Positions 1 to 10,772 of a DNA stretch of 64,000 nucleotides are shown here, in pieces. Source of the DNA: JAEUMD01 sp050250815 (lineage in GTDB: Bacteria; Pseudomonadota; Alphaproteobacteria; Rhizobiales; Hyphomicrobiaceae); the NCBI GenBank assembly GCA_050250815.1, contig JBFWNY010000020.1, positions 3,234 to 67,233 of the forward strand. The letters are read 5' to 3'. The position numbers and the translations under genes were made by a program. The notes under the pieces were generated by a model. The model saw nothing but the letters and a program-made list of their open reading frames with translations. It made no database searches and was not told the DNA's origin. How positions within the stretch are numbered: position 1 is the first letter of the stretch; every line of letters begins with the position of its first letter.

Positions 1-377
1 GGCCGCTTGACCGGCTGCGTCGCGCCATTTTGTCGGCTGTTGCACTCGACATTCCACTTGACAGGGCAAATTTGCGCACCCAATTGGACGTTTTGGGCGC
101 CCGGCCGGTTCTTGATCTGGTCGAACGCTCTATCACGCATCGCAGCGACAAGTTCGCCGAGATCGACGCATCCAAGGACGAGGTGGAAGCTGGCTGGCGC
201 CACACCCTCGCGCTCCATGAGAGCCATGTCGATCTGCGCGATGCCCTCGCAGCCGCCGAGCGTGAGTGGCACGAGGACGGCAACGAGCAGGCGCTGGCTC
301 GCATCCGCGAGATCCAGCGCCAGATGGCGTTGGTGAACGAGCGCGGGGGGCTCGACGGCCATGACGGCACTGCGTGA
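1..377 (+). CDS. dnaG: DNA primase, C-terminal fragment
   Basis: Open reading frame entering from the left edge (frame of base 3) and stopping at TGA 375-377; only about 124 C-terminal residues are present. The sequence matches in style the helical C-terminal domain of alphaproteobacterial DnaG, which contacts the replicative helicase DnaB: a weakly conserved, charged helical stretch with an EVEAGWRHTLALH segment followed by a second helix. The primase catalytic (TOPRIM) and zinc domains lie outside the window. The gene lies directly upstream of rpoD on the same strand, the usual dnaG-rpoD order in Proteobacteria, which supports the assignment. The product name is inferred from this context plus the C-terminal pattern, since no catalytic motif is visible. 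Confidence 0.75.
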   Translation, partial: PLDRLRRAILSAVALDIPLDRANLRTQLDVLGARPVLDLVERSITHRSDKFAEIDASKDEVEAGWRHTLALHESHVDLRDALAAAEREWHEDGNEQALARIREIQRQMALVNERGGLDGHDGTA

Positions 378-522
378 CAGCAAAGAGGGATGTGCTGCGG
401 CCGCCCCATGCCGCGCGCCGTCTTGCGGTCGCGCTCGGCACGCTTCGAAGAAGCCGGTGCCCCCCGCGATCGATTGAAGCCCAGGCGCGGCCAGCGCCCT
501 AACCCTATTCACCGGACCCCGA

Positions 523-2517
<1,995 letters not shown>

Positions 2518-2525
2518 GGTTCTCA

Positions 2526-2762
2526 TTGGCGCTAATACGCAAGTTTGAACGCAAGAATCGCGAGCGGAACTCTCTGCACGATGAGATTTCTGCAACGTAT
2601 TCCGTGTTTGAAAAAGACGGGCGTGTACTGCTTCAGATCGATATGTACGGACGCGAAACACGCGAGAAGCCCGGCAAGCAGAGCCAGACGATCCAGCTGG
2701 ATCGCTGCGGAGCGGAAGAGCTTTTGCGAATTTTGAAACGGGAATTCAAAATTGATCCTTGA
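2526..2762 (+). CDS. Small conserved protein, unknown function
   Basis: A 78-residue protein beginning with TTG eight bases after the rpoD stop. It is rich in charged residues, contains an IRKFERKNRERN start and ends in an amphipathic helix with LLRILKREF. Proteins of this shape occur widely in Hyphomicrobiales and are sometimes labelled methionyl-tRNA formyltransferase in databases, but this one is far too short for that enzyme and shows none of its motifs, so I do not adopt that name. There is no signal peptide or membrane segment. It may be co-transcribed with rpoD. The TTG start is inferred because it is the only early start that preserves the conserved N-terminus. Confidence 0.7.
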   Translation: MALIRKFERKNRERNSLHDEISATYSVFEKDGRVLLQIDMYGRETREKPGKQSQTIQLDRCGAEELLRILKREFKIDP

Positions 2763-2786
2763 ATAGGGCCACCCCAACCGGCAGCC

Positions 2787-3353
2787 TCATGGCTTCTTCA
2801 ATTCGATACGCGCGACCGTCTCGGTGGGATCTTCGGGCTTGGGCCTCAGCGTAAAGCCAAGCTTCTTGGCGAGTGACAGCATCGGCTCGTTGTCGCTCGT
2901 GATGACGCCCCAGACCGAGTGCGAGCCCATCTCCTGCGCCACTTTCAAGACGCTTGCGAGCGCCGCGGCGGCCAAGCCCTTGTGCCGTCCTTCCGGCCGC
3001 AGCGAGACCGAGAACTCGTGCGAGCCGCCCTTGCCCGCCTCGGTGATCCGCGCTCCACCCAGGATCTCTCCCTCAAGGGCGTCGCGCCCCTCCACCACGA
3101 TGCAGAAGTCGCGCTCCGCGCCCGGCGAACAGAACCGCTCCGCCATGGCCGTGGTCATCTCCGGCACGCGGTAGAACATGCGCGAGAGCTTGTCCTCCTG
3201 CGACATCGCCTGATAGCCACGGATCAGCGATGCCGCATCCGAAGGCCGGATGCGTCGAAGCTTGTACTGGCAGCCGTCGCCGGCCATCACGCTGATGCCG
3301 CCCGAATCGAGCGTCGATCGCATATCGAAGCTTCCAGCTACTGGCTCGAACAT
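2787..3353 (-). CDS. GNAT-family N-acetyltransferase
   Basis: Predicted 188-residue acetyl-CoA-dependent acyltransferase. The GNAT fold is suggested by the beta-4/beta-5 region: FSVSLRPEGRHKGLAAAAL carries the acetyl-CoA pyrophosphate loop pattern (R/Q-x-x-G-x-A/G), followed by a helix and the VWGVITSDNEPMLSLAKKLGF segment typical of the C-terminal half. Substrate unknown. The frame is open for 42 further codons, but the ATG at 3353 is preceded by GGAG at suitable spacing while the upstream ATG at 3365 is not, so I chose 3353. It points back towards rpoD and converges with the small gene at 2526-2762. An inverted repeat lies upstream of the start. Confidence 0.8.
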   Translation of the reverse strand: MFEPVAGSFDMRSTLDSGGISVMAGDGCQYKLRRIRPSDAASLIRGYQAMSQEDKLSRMFYRVPEMTTAMAERFCSPGAERDFCIVVEGRDALEGEILGGARITEAGKGGSHEFSVSLRPEGRHKGLAAAALASVLKVAQEMGSHSVWGVITSDNEPMLSLAKKLGFTLRPKPEDPTETVARIELKKP

Positions 3354-3665
3354 TGGCGTCTCCATGTCGAAATGTCGAAACTGCTGCCCGTCGATACTGC
3401 ACCGCAGCAGGAAGTATTGTACGGAACGCAGGCACAATGCAATACTGCTTAATCTCCAGGCATAATATTTGAAATTCAAGTCGAATCAGTCGTCTACATG
3501 CCTTTGACGCTATCCGGAGGCGCGAAGAAACCATGCGAGAGCCCGCTTGCCACGCCGCAACCGCAGCAAATTGCGCGAGACGTGCCCAGGCTTAGGCGTG
3601 GTGAGAAACTGCTGGGCCGGAGTGCCTAGCCCTCCGGCACTCAGCGGCGGCCTTCGCGATGTCGG
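3354..3665. other. Intergenic region with an inverted repeat
   Basis: 312 bases upstream of the GNAT gene and downstream of the hydrolase gene, both on the minus strand. It is more AT-rich than its surroundings at 3436-3485. AGTATTG at 3413-3419 and CAATACT at 3440-3446 form a 7-base inverted repeat centred about 75 bases upstream of the acetyltransferase start, a possible operator. No convincing gene was seen; open frames here lack a ribosome binding site. Confidence 0.4.
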
Positions 3666-5123
3666 TCACTTGCCCTGGCCGCCGACCGCGGGAAAGCGCG
3701 CGGCGATATGGTCTGCCACGGTGTCGATCACACCGTCGTCGCGCATGTAGGCGTTGTGATAGAGCGCATCGGACAACGCCTTCCACATTCTATCGGGATC
3801 GACGACGCCGCCCTCGCCCCCCTCGCCGGCCAGGATCTCCTCGTAGACGCCTTGCGCGCTCTCGAAGATCGCCTTGTCGTCGATGCCGCCCAGATTGAGC
3901 GCCTCGATGCGCGCCTCGCGCACGACGGCGAGCGGCGGCGGCAGGCGTTCGACGCGGACGAGATGATCCGCGCCATCGCCACCATAGGCCGCACCGACGA
4001 GACCGCCGGAGATGAAGTGATTGACGACCCAGGCGTAGAGGTGACCGCCGCCGAGGCGCGCGACGAGCCATACGACGAACCATCCTGCGAAATAGACGAC
4101 CGGGAGAACCAGCAGGAACGAAAGGTCGGCGAGTGTCGCCAGCGTGAACGCGCCCTCCGCCACCTTGCGCACCAGTGGCTCGGTGAAATAGCCACCTAGC
4201 TTCCATAGGAACACGCCGACGGCGGCGAGACCGGCAAAGGTTGCAAGTCGCGTCAGCGAGCGTGTTCCCCATGCGCTTGTAACGTAGGTCGGCGACAAGG
4301 CGGCCGCCGTCTCGAGCAGCCGCATGGCTTCGTCACGCGGCGAGTGCACCACGAGCCAATCAGACGCGCCTATCCCCTGGGCCAGACGCCGGGCCGAGCG
4401 CCAACGGCGGCTCAGCGTGCCTGAACCTTTGACGAGGGCCCACAGCGACAGCGCACCCAGGCCGCCGAACAGCATGACGGGCTCGATCAGCTTGGCATAG
4501 AGGCCGTTGCGATAGAGATAGCCCCACAGCATCACGAAATAGGCGATCATCAGGGGCGTCATCGTCAGGCCCAGTACGACCTGGAACGCCGCGATGATGG
4601 CGGGCACGAGTTTAAGACGGCGCACGAAGAACGGCGTGCCGAAGCTGATGACGCCGCTGAGCGCGCCGAGACTTCTCGCGCTACCCAGGCCCTCCATCGC
4701 AACGTTGCCGCCGTGACTGTGCGCGACGACAGAATATGGACGGCCAGCCTTGTTCAGCGCCGCAACGCTCGCAGCCACCCGACGCGCACCGTCCAGGCGG
4801 TCGTGATCGGAGTTGGCGCCCGACCAGTGCACCGGCTCGAAGCTGACGGGCGCGATTCCGCGCAAGGTCAAGGCATGCGCCAGCCGCTGCGTGAAGCGCG
4901 ACTGCCGCTGCCACCAGCGAGGCCCTTCGTCGCGATCATCGCTATCGTTGGTGCCGTGCACGGTCAGCACGACGAGCGCGGGTGGCGCAGCGGCGAAGCG
5001 CGGGAGGCCCACGGCCGGCTCTTCGGGCTCGTCATTCAAGCTGGTGGCCGTCCTCAGCGCTGGCAGTCCCCGATGGCACGCCGCGAATCCGGCGCGCTGA
5101 TGACCGCATTCTGCAGCCACCAC
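3666..5123 (-). CDS. Membrane-anchored alpha/beta-hydrolase-like protein
   Basis: A 485-residue protein combining an alpha/beta-hydrolase module with membrane segments. The strand-turn VVLTVHGTND near residue 55 resembles the oxyanion-hole strand of lipases, and VVAHSHGGNVAMEG near 135 is a nucleophile elbow of the H-S-x-G-G type with the candidate catalytic serine. Hydrophobic stretches follow at about 175-205, 215-235, 290-310 and 335-365, so the middle of the protein is probably embedded in the inner membrane, with a soluble C-terminal part. It is likely a lipase or esterase acting near the membrane; the substrate is unknown. The ATG at 5123 is used, but a later TTG could be the true start, since the first 30 residues look atypical. 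Confidence 0.65.
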   Translation of the reverse strand: MVAAECGHQRAGFAACHRGLPALRTATSLNDEPEEPAVGLPRFAAAPPALVVLTVHGTNDSDDRDEGPRWWQRQSRFTQRLAHALTLRGIAPVSFEPVHWSGANSDHDRLDGARRVAASVAALNKAGRPYSVVAHSHGGNVAMEGLGSARSLGALSGVISFGTPFFVRRLKLVPAIIAAFQVVLGLTMTPLMIAYFVMLWGYLYRNGLYAKLIEPVMLFGGLGALSLWALVKGSGTLSRRWRSARRLAQGIGASDWLVVHSPRDEAMRLLETAAALSPTYVTSAWGTRSLTRLATFAGLAAVGVFLWKLGGYFTEPLVRKVAEGAFTLATLADLSFLLVLPVVYFAGWFVVWLVARLGGGHLYAWVVNHFISGGLVGAAYGGDGADHLVRVERLPPPLAVVREARIEALNLGGIDDKAIFESAQGVYEEILAGEGGEGGVVDPDRMWKALSDALYHNAYMRDDGVIDTVADHIAARFPAVGGQGK

Positions 5124-5277
5124 GTAAGTCTACCAAGGATGACGTGCTCAGCGCAGCGATGAACGACACCGATCAGACGATCAAGACCGCATCGGGCAGG
5201 CGCAAGGCGGTCCGTACGCCCCAGGCGCGCGGACGCTAAACAGACTGTGTGCCATGCCCAAGCCGCTTCGCGTTCCT

Positions 5278-5472
5278 TCAGCGACCCTGGGACTCCGCGT
5301 TGCACTCGCGGAGCAGCGCGTCCTGGAGGCGCAGTGCATCTTCCGGCACGCGCTCTCCGTTCTCACGGCAGCGCCTGATGCCCTCGCTCAGCATGCGATA
5401 GCACTCGCGCGGATCCTCGTCGTTCTCCAGACGGTTGTTGATGGCTGCGATATCGATGGCGCTGTGAGCCAT
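5278..5472 (-). CDS. Small hypothetical protein
   Basis: A 64-codon frame, MAHSAIDIAAINNRL onward, with a clear AGGAGAGG ribosome binding site just upstream of the ATG at 5472. The product is hydrophilic and helical with two cysteines (RECYRM and LLREC) and no signal peptide or membrane segment. It contains an NNRLENDEDPRECYRMLSEGI pattern typical of small conserved alphaproteobacterial proteins, but I recognise no family. A longer frame in the same phase runs upstream but lacks a ribosome binding site. It is transcribed away from the P1 peptidase gene. Confidence 0.6.
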   Translation of the reverse strand: MAHSAIDIAAINNRLENDEDPRECYRMLSEGIRRCRENGERVPEDALRLQDALLRECNAESQGR

Positions 5473-5862
5473 AGTCCCTCTCCTTGGCGTCCGCTTATCG
5501 GCGTACAACGCGGTTGCTCGCCACTTCGCTGCGTTTCCAATCCCACACGGTATGCGACCGGGAAGGCCGCACCCTTGGAGCCAGGCCATCAGTCGTTAGC
5601 CTGATACTGCCCTGACTCGCGGCTCCATATCGTTCGCGAAAATGGCGTTGCCAACCCCATGCGATAAAAGACCGGTGCGCCGATTGCCGCAGCACCGCCG
5701 CCACTGCTTTGGCGCAGCATTATTCAAGTCTCTTTTTATAGATTTATCAGATGGTTGCATGTGGTTGCGCGGCAGTCGCGAGGCAGGTCAAACTCGTTTG
5801 CCGACTTGCAACATTGCTCACGGGCTGCGCAGTGTGCGACCGCTCAAAAAGGAATGCCGCCA
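5473..5862. other. Divergent intergenic region
   Basis: 390 bases between the minus-strand small gene and the plus-strand P1 peptidase gene, so promoters for both should lie here. An AT-rich stretch at 5718-5752 is the most promoter-like part for the plus strand. No RNA gene, repeat or convincing small frame was recognised. Confidence 0.35.
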
Positions 5863-6885
5863 ATGGTGCAACGCCGCAATCTCATCACCGACGTAAAAGG
5901 CATTCGAGTCGGGAACGCGCACGACGCCAGCGTGATGAGTGGCGTAACGGTTCTCTTGACCGACAAGCCTGCCGTTGCCGCAGTCGATGCACGCGGCGGC
6001 GGTCTCGGCACGCGGGAAACCGATGCACTGGCACCAGCCGGCACAGTGGGCGAAGTGCACGGGCTCGTGCTGTCGGGTGGATCGGCATTCGGCCTCAATG
6101 CGGCGACCGGCGTGCAGGCGTGGCTCGCGGCGCGCGGCATCGGCTTTCAGGTTCGTTCGGCGCGCGTACCGATCGTGCCACAGGCGATCTTGTTCGACCT
6201 CCTCAACGGCGGCGACAAGGCCTGGGGAAGATCTCCGCCCTACGAGGCGATGGCTTGGACGGCCGCGGACGCCGCGGCCCATGACTTCGCGCTTGGCAGT
6301 CACGGTGCTGGCTTCGGCGCTACCACTGCAACGCTGCGCGGCGGGCTAGGCAGCGCCTCGACAGTCCTCGACGACGGCAGCGTTGTGGGCGCACTCGCCG
6401 CCGTCAACCCCGCTGGATGCGTGAGCATCAATCGCAGCGCGCACTTCTGGTCGGCCCCGTTCGAGCACGATGGAGAGTTCGGTGGACGGGGCTGGCCAGA
6501 TCCGATGCCGGCCTCGGCACACACGCCGGTCCTGAAGTCAGCCGCCGGCGAGAGCACGGTTCTTGCCATCGTCGCAACCAGCGCCGCTTTGACTCGCGGC
6601 CAGGCGATGCGTCTCGCGATCATGGCGCAGACGGGCCTCACGCGTGCCGTCTATCCCGTTCACACGCCGCTCGACGGCGACATCGTATTTGCCGTCGCCA
6701 CCGGCCACGACCCTGCGCCAGATCCGGTTGCCGGACTGGCCCGGCTGGGTGCCGCCGCCGCTGTTACGCTCGCCCGTGCGGTCGCGCGCGGCGTGCACGA
6801 GGCAGCACCCGTACCCCCGTGCTGGCAGGGCCCGCTGTCATGGCAGGAACGCTTCGGGCGAACCCGGTCGGGAGATGCGCCATGA
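5863..6885 (+). CDS. P1 family peptidase (DmpA/NylC-like Ntn hydrolase)
   Basis: A 340-residue member of peptidase family S58/P1, self-processing N-terminal-nucleophile hydrolases that cleave aminopeptide or amide bonds (family examples are DmpA aminopeptidase and 6-aminohexanoate-oligomer hydrolase NylC). Diagnostic segments are ITDVKGIRVGNA at the N-terminus, GLVLSGGSAFGLNAATGV near residue 65, SVVGALAAVNPAG near 170, and ESTVLAIVATSAALTRGQA near 230, where the processed nucleophile residue (Ser or Thr) is expected. The true substrate cannot be read from sequence. I chose the ATG at 5863 over 5854 because the AAAGGA box lies about nine bases upstream. Its stop overlaps the next small gene by four bases. 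Confidence 0.85.
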   Translation: MVQRRNLITDVKGIRVGNAHDASVMSGVTVLLTDKPAVAAVDARGGGLGTRETDALAPAGTVGEVHGLVLSGGSAFGLNAATGVQAWLAARGIGFQVRSARVPIVPQAILFDLLNGGDKAWGRSPPYEAMAWTAADAAAHDFALGSHGAGFGATTATLRGGLGSASTVLDDGSVVGALAAVNPAGCVSINRSAHFWSAPFEHDGEFGGRGWPDPMPASAHTPVLKSAAGESTVLAIVATSAALTRGQAMRLAIMAQTGLTRAVYPVHTPLDGDIVFAVATGHDPAPDPVAGLARLGAAAAVTLARAVARGVHEAAPVPPCWQGPLSWQERFGRTRSGDAP

Positions 6886-7067
6886 GCCCGCGGCGCATGG
6901 CCGCGATCATGGCCGCGACCATTGCGCTCTTGGTAGTTAGCTTTCTCGTCCGCGTCTATCTTGCACGCGAGCAGTGCCTCGCCCGAGGTCACGAATTCCG
7001 CCTCGGCAAGGGTTGTATTGCCCCGCTCCCCCCGATCATCCTGGAGCGCGGCCTGAAACGCACCTGA
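6882..7067 (+). CDS. Small single-span membrane protein
   Basis: A 61-residue frame starting at ATG 6882, overlapping the TGA of the P1 peptidase gene (ATGA), which indicates translational coupling. One hydrophobic segment (about residues 7-24, MAAIMAATIALLVVSFLV) is followed by a short basic segment with two cysteines (REQCLARG and GKGCIAPL) and a proline-rich end. The topology suggests an inner-membrane anchor with the cysteine pair in the periplasm. Function unknown; the coupling suggests it belongs with the peptidase. Confidence 0.6.
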   Translation: MSPRRMAAIMAATIALLVVSFLVRVYLAREQCLARGHEFRLGKGCIAPLPPIILERGLKRT

Positions 7068-7200
7068 AGCATAAGCGGCGCCTCCGCGCACAATGCTGCA
7101 CTGCGGCAAAAGGCCGGGTGCCTCGACTGCACCGCTTGGGTAAGTGTGCCGGACACCCAGCCACACGAGCGCGCCGCTGCGCACAGAACGGCCCATCGAC

Positions 7201-8133
7201 ATGGCACTGAATATCTATCTTCCGATCGCAGGCGTTGCCGTCAACGCCTTGACGGTGATTGGCGCAGGGGGCGCCGTCGGGTTCCTCTCAGGGCTGTTCG
7301 GTGTCGGCGGCGGTTTCATCATCACCCCGCTGCTCATGTTTCTGGGCATCCCGACCTTGGTCGCTATCGCCAGTGGCGCGAACCAGGCGACAGCCACGGC
7401 CGTCTCTGGAGCCATGGCCCACTGGCAGCGTGGCAACATCGACTTCAAGATGGGAGCACTGCTGCTGCTGGGCGGCATGGCCGGCTCCCTTGCCGGTACC
7501 CAACTCGTGGGCCTGCTGCGGGCCGCCGGACAGTTCGAACTGTTCGTGTCGCTGAGCTACATCGTGCTGCTGGGCAGCATCGGCACGCTGATGCTCGTCG
7601 AGAGCGTGAAGACGATGCGCAAGGCCAGCCAGACGGGTACGGTGACCGAGCGCCGCGGCCCGCATACGTGGGCCCACGGCCTGCCCTTCAAGACGCGGTT
7701 TCCGCGCTCCCGCCTTTACATCAGCGCGATCCCGGTCGTCGCCATCGGCATCGGTGTCGGCATACTGACCGCGGTCATGGGCGTGGGCGGAGGCTTCGTG
7801 CTCGTGCCCGCCATGGTCTACGTGCTCAAGATGCGAACCAACATGGCCGTCGGCACGTCGCTCTATCAGATCGTTTTCGTTGGCGCGTTCACGACCTTCC
7901 TGCAGGCCTATCGGCTGCACAGCGTCGACGTCATCCTGAGCGCGCTTCTGATGATCTCGGGCGTCATGGGGACCCAGTTCGGTGCGCGGGCCGGCGCTCG
8001 GCTCAGGGGCGATCAGTTGCGCGCTCTGCTCGCGTTGCTGGTCCTAGCCGTATGCGTGCGCGTTGCCGTTGACCTCGTGCGCCAGCCCGACGACCTGTTC
8101 TCCCTGTCGATGATGCGACCGGCCCAGCCCTGA
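7201..8133 (+). CDS. TauE/SafE family (sulfite exporter-type) membrane permease
   Basis: A 310-residue polytopic membrane protein with the internal duplication typical of the TauE/SafE family: GAVGFLSGLFGVGGGFIITPLL in the first half and GILTAVMGVGGGFVLVPAMV in the second, each a glycine-rich re-entrant signature followed by an NQATATA/VGTSLYQIV helix. About eight transmembrane segments are visible. Members export sulfite, sulfoacetate or related anions; the substrate here is not determinable. The ATG at 7201 was chosen because the family signature starts about 25 residues after it; an upstream GTG frame adds only a polar tail. No clear Shine-Dalgarno sequence was seen. Confidence 0.85.
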   Translation: MALNIYLPIAGVAVNALTVIGAGGAVGFLSGLFGVGGGFIITPLLMFLGIPTLVAIASGANQATATAVSGAMAHWQRGNIDFKMGALLLLGGMAGSLAGTQLVGLLRAAGQFELFVSLSYIVLLGSIGTLMLVESVKTMRKASQTGTVTERRGPHTWAHGLPFKTRFPRSRLYISAIPVVAIGIGVGILTAVMGVGGGFVLVPAMVYVLKMRTNMAVGTSLYQIVFVGAFTTFLQAYRLHSVDVILSALLMISGVMGTQFGARAGARLRGDQLRALLALLVLAVCVRVAVDLVRQPDDLFSLSMMRPAQP

Positions 8134-8243
8134 CCCTGATGGCCCCCGATGCCGACGGGACGTTCAGCGTCGCGATTGCGCGCGGCGAACCGCTTTGCTA
8201 GGGCGACGCAGCAAGACCGACAAGCACCTCGCGAGGCCACCGC

Positions 8244-9575
8244 ATGATCCCGCGCTACTCCCGACCCCAGATGACCGACATCTGGTCGCCCGAGACTAGG
8301 TTCCGCATCTGGTTCGAGATCGAGGCGCATGCCTGCGATGCCCTGGCCGATCTCGGCGTCATACCGAAGGAAGCCGCGCGCACGATCTGGGAGAAGGGGA
8401 ACGCGGCACGCTTCGATATCGACCGCATTGACGAGATCGAGCGCGAGACCAAGCACGACGTCATCGCGTTCCTGACCCATCTGGCCGAGTTCGTCGGCCC
8501 CGACAGCCGCTTCATCCACCAGGGCATGACGTCCTCCGACGTGCTCGATACCTGCTTGAACATTCAGCTTGTGCGCGCGGCGGACCTGTTGATCGCCGGC
8601 GTCGACCGCCTGCTCGCTGCCCTGAAGACGCGCGCCTTCCAGTACAAGGATACGATCACCATTGGCCGTTCGCACGGCATCCACGCCGAGCCGACGACCT
8701 TCGGCGTAAAGCTGGCACAGGCCTACGCCGAGTTCGAGCGCTGCCGTTTGCGCCTTCTCAATGCGCGTGAGGAGGTCGGCACCGTTGCCATCTCCGGCGC
8801 GGTCGGGACGTTCGCCAACATCGACCCGCGCGTCGAGGAGCATGTCGCCGAAAAGCTCGGTCTCAAGGCAGAACCGGTCTCGACGCAGGTGATCCCGCGG
8901 GATCGGCACGCCATGTATTTTGCCACGCTCGCCGTCGTCGCCTCGTGCATCGAGCGGCTAGCCATCGAGATCCGCCACCTGCAGCGCACCGAGGTGCTCG
9001 AGGCCGAGGAGTTCTTCTCCAAGGGGCAGAAGGGCTCATCCGCCATGCCCCACAAGCGCAACCCCGTGCTGACTGAGAACCTCACCGGCCTCGCCCGCAT
9101 GGTGCGCGCCTATGCGCTGCCAGCGATGGAGAACGTGGCGCTCTGGCACGAGCGCGACATTTCGCACTCGTCGGTGGAACGCATGATCGGGCCTGATGCC
9201 ACCGTCACGCTCGACTTCGCGCTCAACCGGCTGGCAACCGTTATCGAGAACCTCGTCGTCTACCCTGAGCGTATGGGCGCCAACATGGACCGGCTGGGCG
9301 GCCTCGTGCACTCCCAGCGCATCCTGCTGGCGCTCACGCAGGCGGGCGTCAGCCGCGAAGACGCCTACCGCCTCGTGCAGCGCAACGCCATGAAGGTCTG
9401 GGACAGCTATCAGCGCAGCGGCGCGGCCAGCGTCGACTTCCTGCAAGAGCTGTTGGGCGACAAGGACGTGCGCGCCGCGCTCTCCGAGGACGAGATCCGC
9501 TCCCGGTTCGATATGGGCTACCACGTCAAGCACGCCGACACGATCTTCGCCCGCGTGTTCGGCACTGGCGCCTGA
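8244..9575 (+). CDS. purB: Adenylosuccinate lyase
   Basis: Purine biosynthesis enzyme of 443 residues that cleaves SAICAR to AICAR plus fumarate and adenylosuccinate to AMP plus fumarate. It belongs to the aspartase/fumarase superfamily. The TSSDVLDTCL segment lies near residue 94, the GRSHGIHAEPTTFG region with the conserved histidine near 141, and the flexible signature loop SSAMPHKRNP, which carries the catalytic serine, near 265. Length and start (MIPRYSRPQMTDIWS) match the bacterial short-form PurB. It stands alone between the permease gene and a convergent minus-strand gene. Confidence 0.97.
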   Translation: MIPRYSRPQMTDIWSPETRFRIWFEIEAHACDALADLGVIPKEAARTIWEKGNAARFDIDRIDEIERETKHDVIAFLTHLAEFVGPDSRFIHQGMTSSDVLDTCLNIQLVRAADLLIAGVDRLLAALKTRAFQYKDTITIGRSHGIHAEPTTFGVKLAQAYAEFERCRLRLLNAREEVGTVAISGAVGTFANIDPRVEEHVAEKLGLKAEPVSTQVIPRDRHAMYFATLAVVASCIERLAIEIRHLQRTEVLEAEEFFSKGQKGSSAMPHKRNPVLTENLTGLARMVRAYALPAMENVALWHERDISHSSVERMIGPDATVTLDFALNRLATVIENLVVYPERMGANMDRLGGLVHSQRILLALTQAGVSREDAYRLVQRNAMKVWDSYQRSGAASVDFLQELLGDKDVRAALSEDEIRSRFDMGYHVKHADTIFARVFGTGA

Positions 9576-9620
9576 GCGCCCGGGCCCGCCCGAGACGCAT
9601 CGCACGTCAGGCGCAGCCGG

Positions 9621-9926
9621 TCAGTGCGTCCAGCGACCGATGCGACCGAAGCGGAAGTTGTCGGCATAGGACTTGGGCTGGTGCTTGCGCACTTTCGGCT
9701 CGACCACCGTATAGGGGATACCGTTGCGCTCCGCGTAGGCGATCGCCGCCTCCTTGCTGTCGAACTCGAGGCGAACCTGCTGGCCGGGGTCGGCCGAACT
9801 CGTCCAGCCCATGAGCGGCTCGACGCGCCGCGCCGCCTCCGGCTCGTGCTCCAGCACCCACGTCTTGGTACGGGCAAAGCCCGATTGCATCGCGGTCTTG
9901 GCGGGGCGGAAAATGCGTGCGGCCAT
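9621..9926 (-). CDS. NADH dehydrogenase (complex I) NDUFS4-like 18 kDa accessory subunit
   Basis: A 101-residue protein of the ETC complex I subunit family (mitochondrial NDUFS4/AQDQ). Recognisable parts are the N-terminal ARIFRPAKTAMQSG segment, WVLEHEP, the MGWTSSADPGQQVRLEFDSKEAAIAYAE core and the C-terminal KSYADNFRFGRIGRWTH end. The subunit sits at the peripheral arm of alphaproteobacterial complex I. As in many Hyphomicrobiales it is encoded away from the nuo operon, next to a tRNA gene. It is convergent with purB. Confidence 0.92.
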   Translation of the reverse strand: MAARIFRPAKTAMQSGFARTKTWVLEHEPEAARRVEPLMGWTSSADPGQQVRLEFDSKEAAIAYAERNGIPYTVVEPKVRKHQPKSYADNFRFGRIGRWTH

Positions 9927-9986
9927 CGCTCGGTCTCTCGGCAGTCTTCGGGCTGGTCAGAGCCTCAGTCCATATCGCGCAAGGGT

Positions 9987-10063
9987 TGGTCGGGGCAGCG
10001 GGATTCGAACTCGCGACCCCCTGCTCCCAAAGCAGGTGCTCTACCAGGCTGAGCTATGCCCCG
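9987..10063 (-). tRNA. tRNA-Pro (anticodon TGG)
   Basis: Reading the minus strand gives a complete cloverleaf: acceptor stem CGGGGCA pairing with TGCCCCG, discriminator A and an encoded CCA end; a D-arm with AGCTCAGCCTGGTAGAGC; anticodon stem CCTGC/GCAGG with loop TTTGGGA, so the anticodon is TGG (proline); and a T-arm with GTTCGAATC. The total is 77 bases including CCA. The spacing between the arms is canonical. Confidence 0.97.
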
Positions 10064-10139
10064 ATCCGCGACGCCTCGATGTCTGCCGGTTTGTTCCCGC
10101 GCGGTCAAGCGCGGCGAAGGGTGCGCCAACGTCGAAACG

Positions 10140-10700
10140 CTACCGAGGTCCGAAGAGCGGGTGCTCGACGCGCGAGCCCGCACGGATGCCCAGGCGCTTT
10201 GCCTCGCCGGCCGCGATCTCGAGCACGGCGCTGACGTCGCCCCGGGAGGCGATGATCGCTTCGGACATCGGCTCGGTACCCGTCTCGACGCGGTGCACGA
10301 CGCCGTCGGCCCGGATGAAGACCATATCGAGCGAAACGTAGGTGTTGCGCATCCACATGGTGATCTCCTGCGCCGGCGCGTAGGGGAACAGCATGCCCCG
10401 ACCGGCCGCGATGGTCGTGCGGAACATCAGACCGAGACGCTTCTGCGCCTCCGTCTCCGCAACTTCGATATCGAGCGCAAAACGCCCCGTATCGGTCACC
10501 ACGTGAAGGAGATCACGGGAGAACGGCGCTTCCGCGCGCGCGAGCATTGAAGTCATTGGCGCAACGCCGGCAAACAGCCCAAACCCGACAGCAGCGGCAA
10601 CGCAGGTCGCCACAATGCGAAAGGGGCCGACGCTGCGCGCCGCCCCCCCTGCTTCCCGGCCGTTCCGCACGGGGTCGTTGTTGTCTGCGAGGCCAATCAT
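10140..10700 (-). CDS. DUF192 family exported protein
   Basis: About 186 residues. A hydrophobic segment (IVATCVAAAVGFGLFAGVA) acts as signal peptide or anchor, followed by the DUF192 domain: RLGLMFRTTIAAGRGMLF, then the MWMRNTYVSLDMVFIRADGVV core and a C-terminal ASRGDVSAVLEIAAGEAKRLGI segment. These small beta-barrel proteins are widespread and functionally unassigned. The ATG at 10700 has a GAGG about eleven bases upstream; an ATG six codons earlier is an alternative. It is transcribed away from the tRNA gene and downstream of the cold-shock gene. Confidence 0.82.
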   Translation of the reverse strand: MIGLADNNDPVRNGREAGGAARSVGPFRIVATCVAAAVGFGLFAGVAPMTSMLARAEAPFSRDLLHVVTDTGRFALDIEVAETEAQKRLGLMFRTTIAAGRGMLFPYAPAQEITMWMRNTYVSLDMVFIRADGVVHRVETGTEPMSEAIIASRGDVSAVLEIAAGEAKRLGIRAGSRVEHPLFGPR

Positions 10701-10772
10701 CGATCGATAGCCTCGCATGCGTGCGTGTCTTCGTCGAGGTGCCAGACGCCAGCCGCGCCCGCCATCCAATCC

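Noticed and set aside
2526..2762. Methionyl-tRNA formyltransferase
   Set aside because: At 78 residues it lacks the formyltransferase domain; the name circulates by database transfer only.
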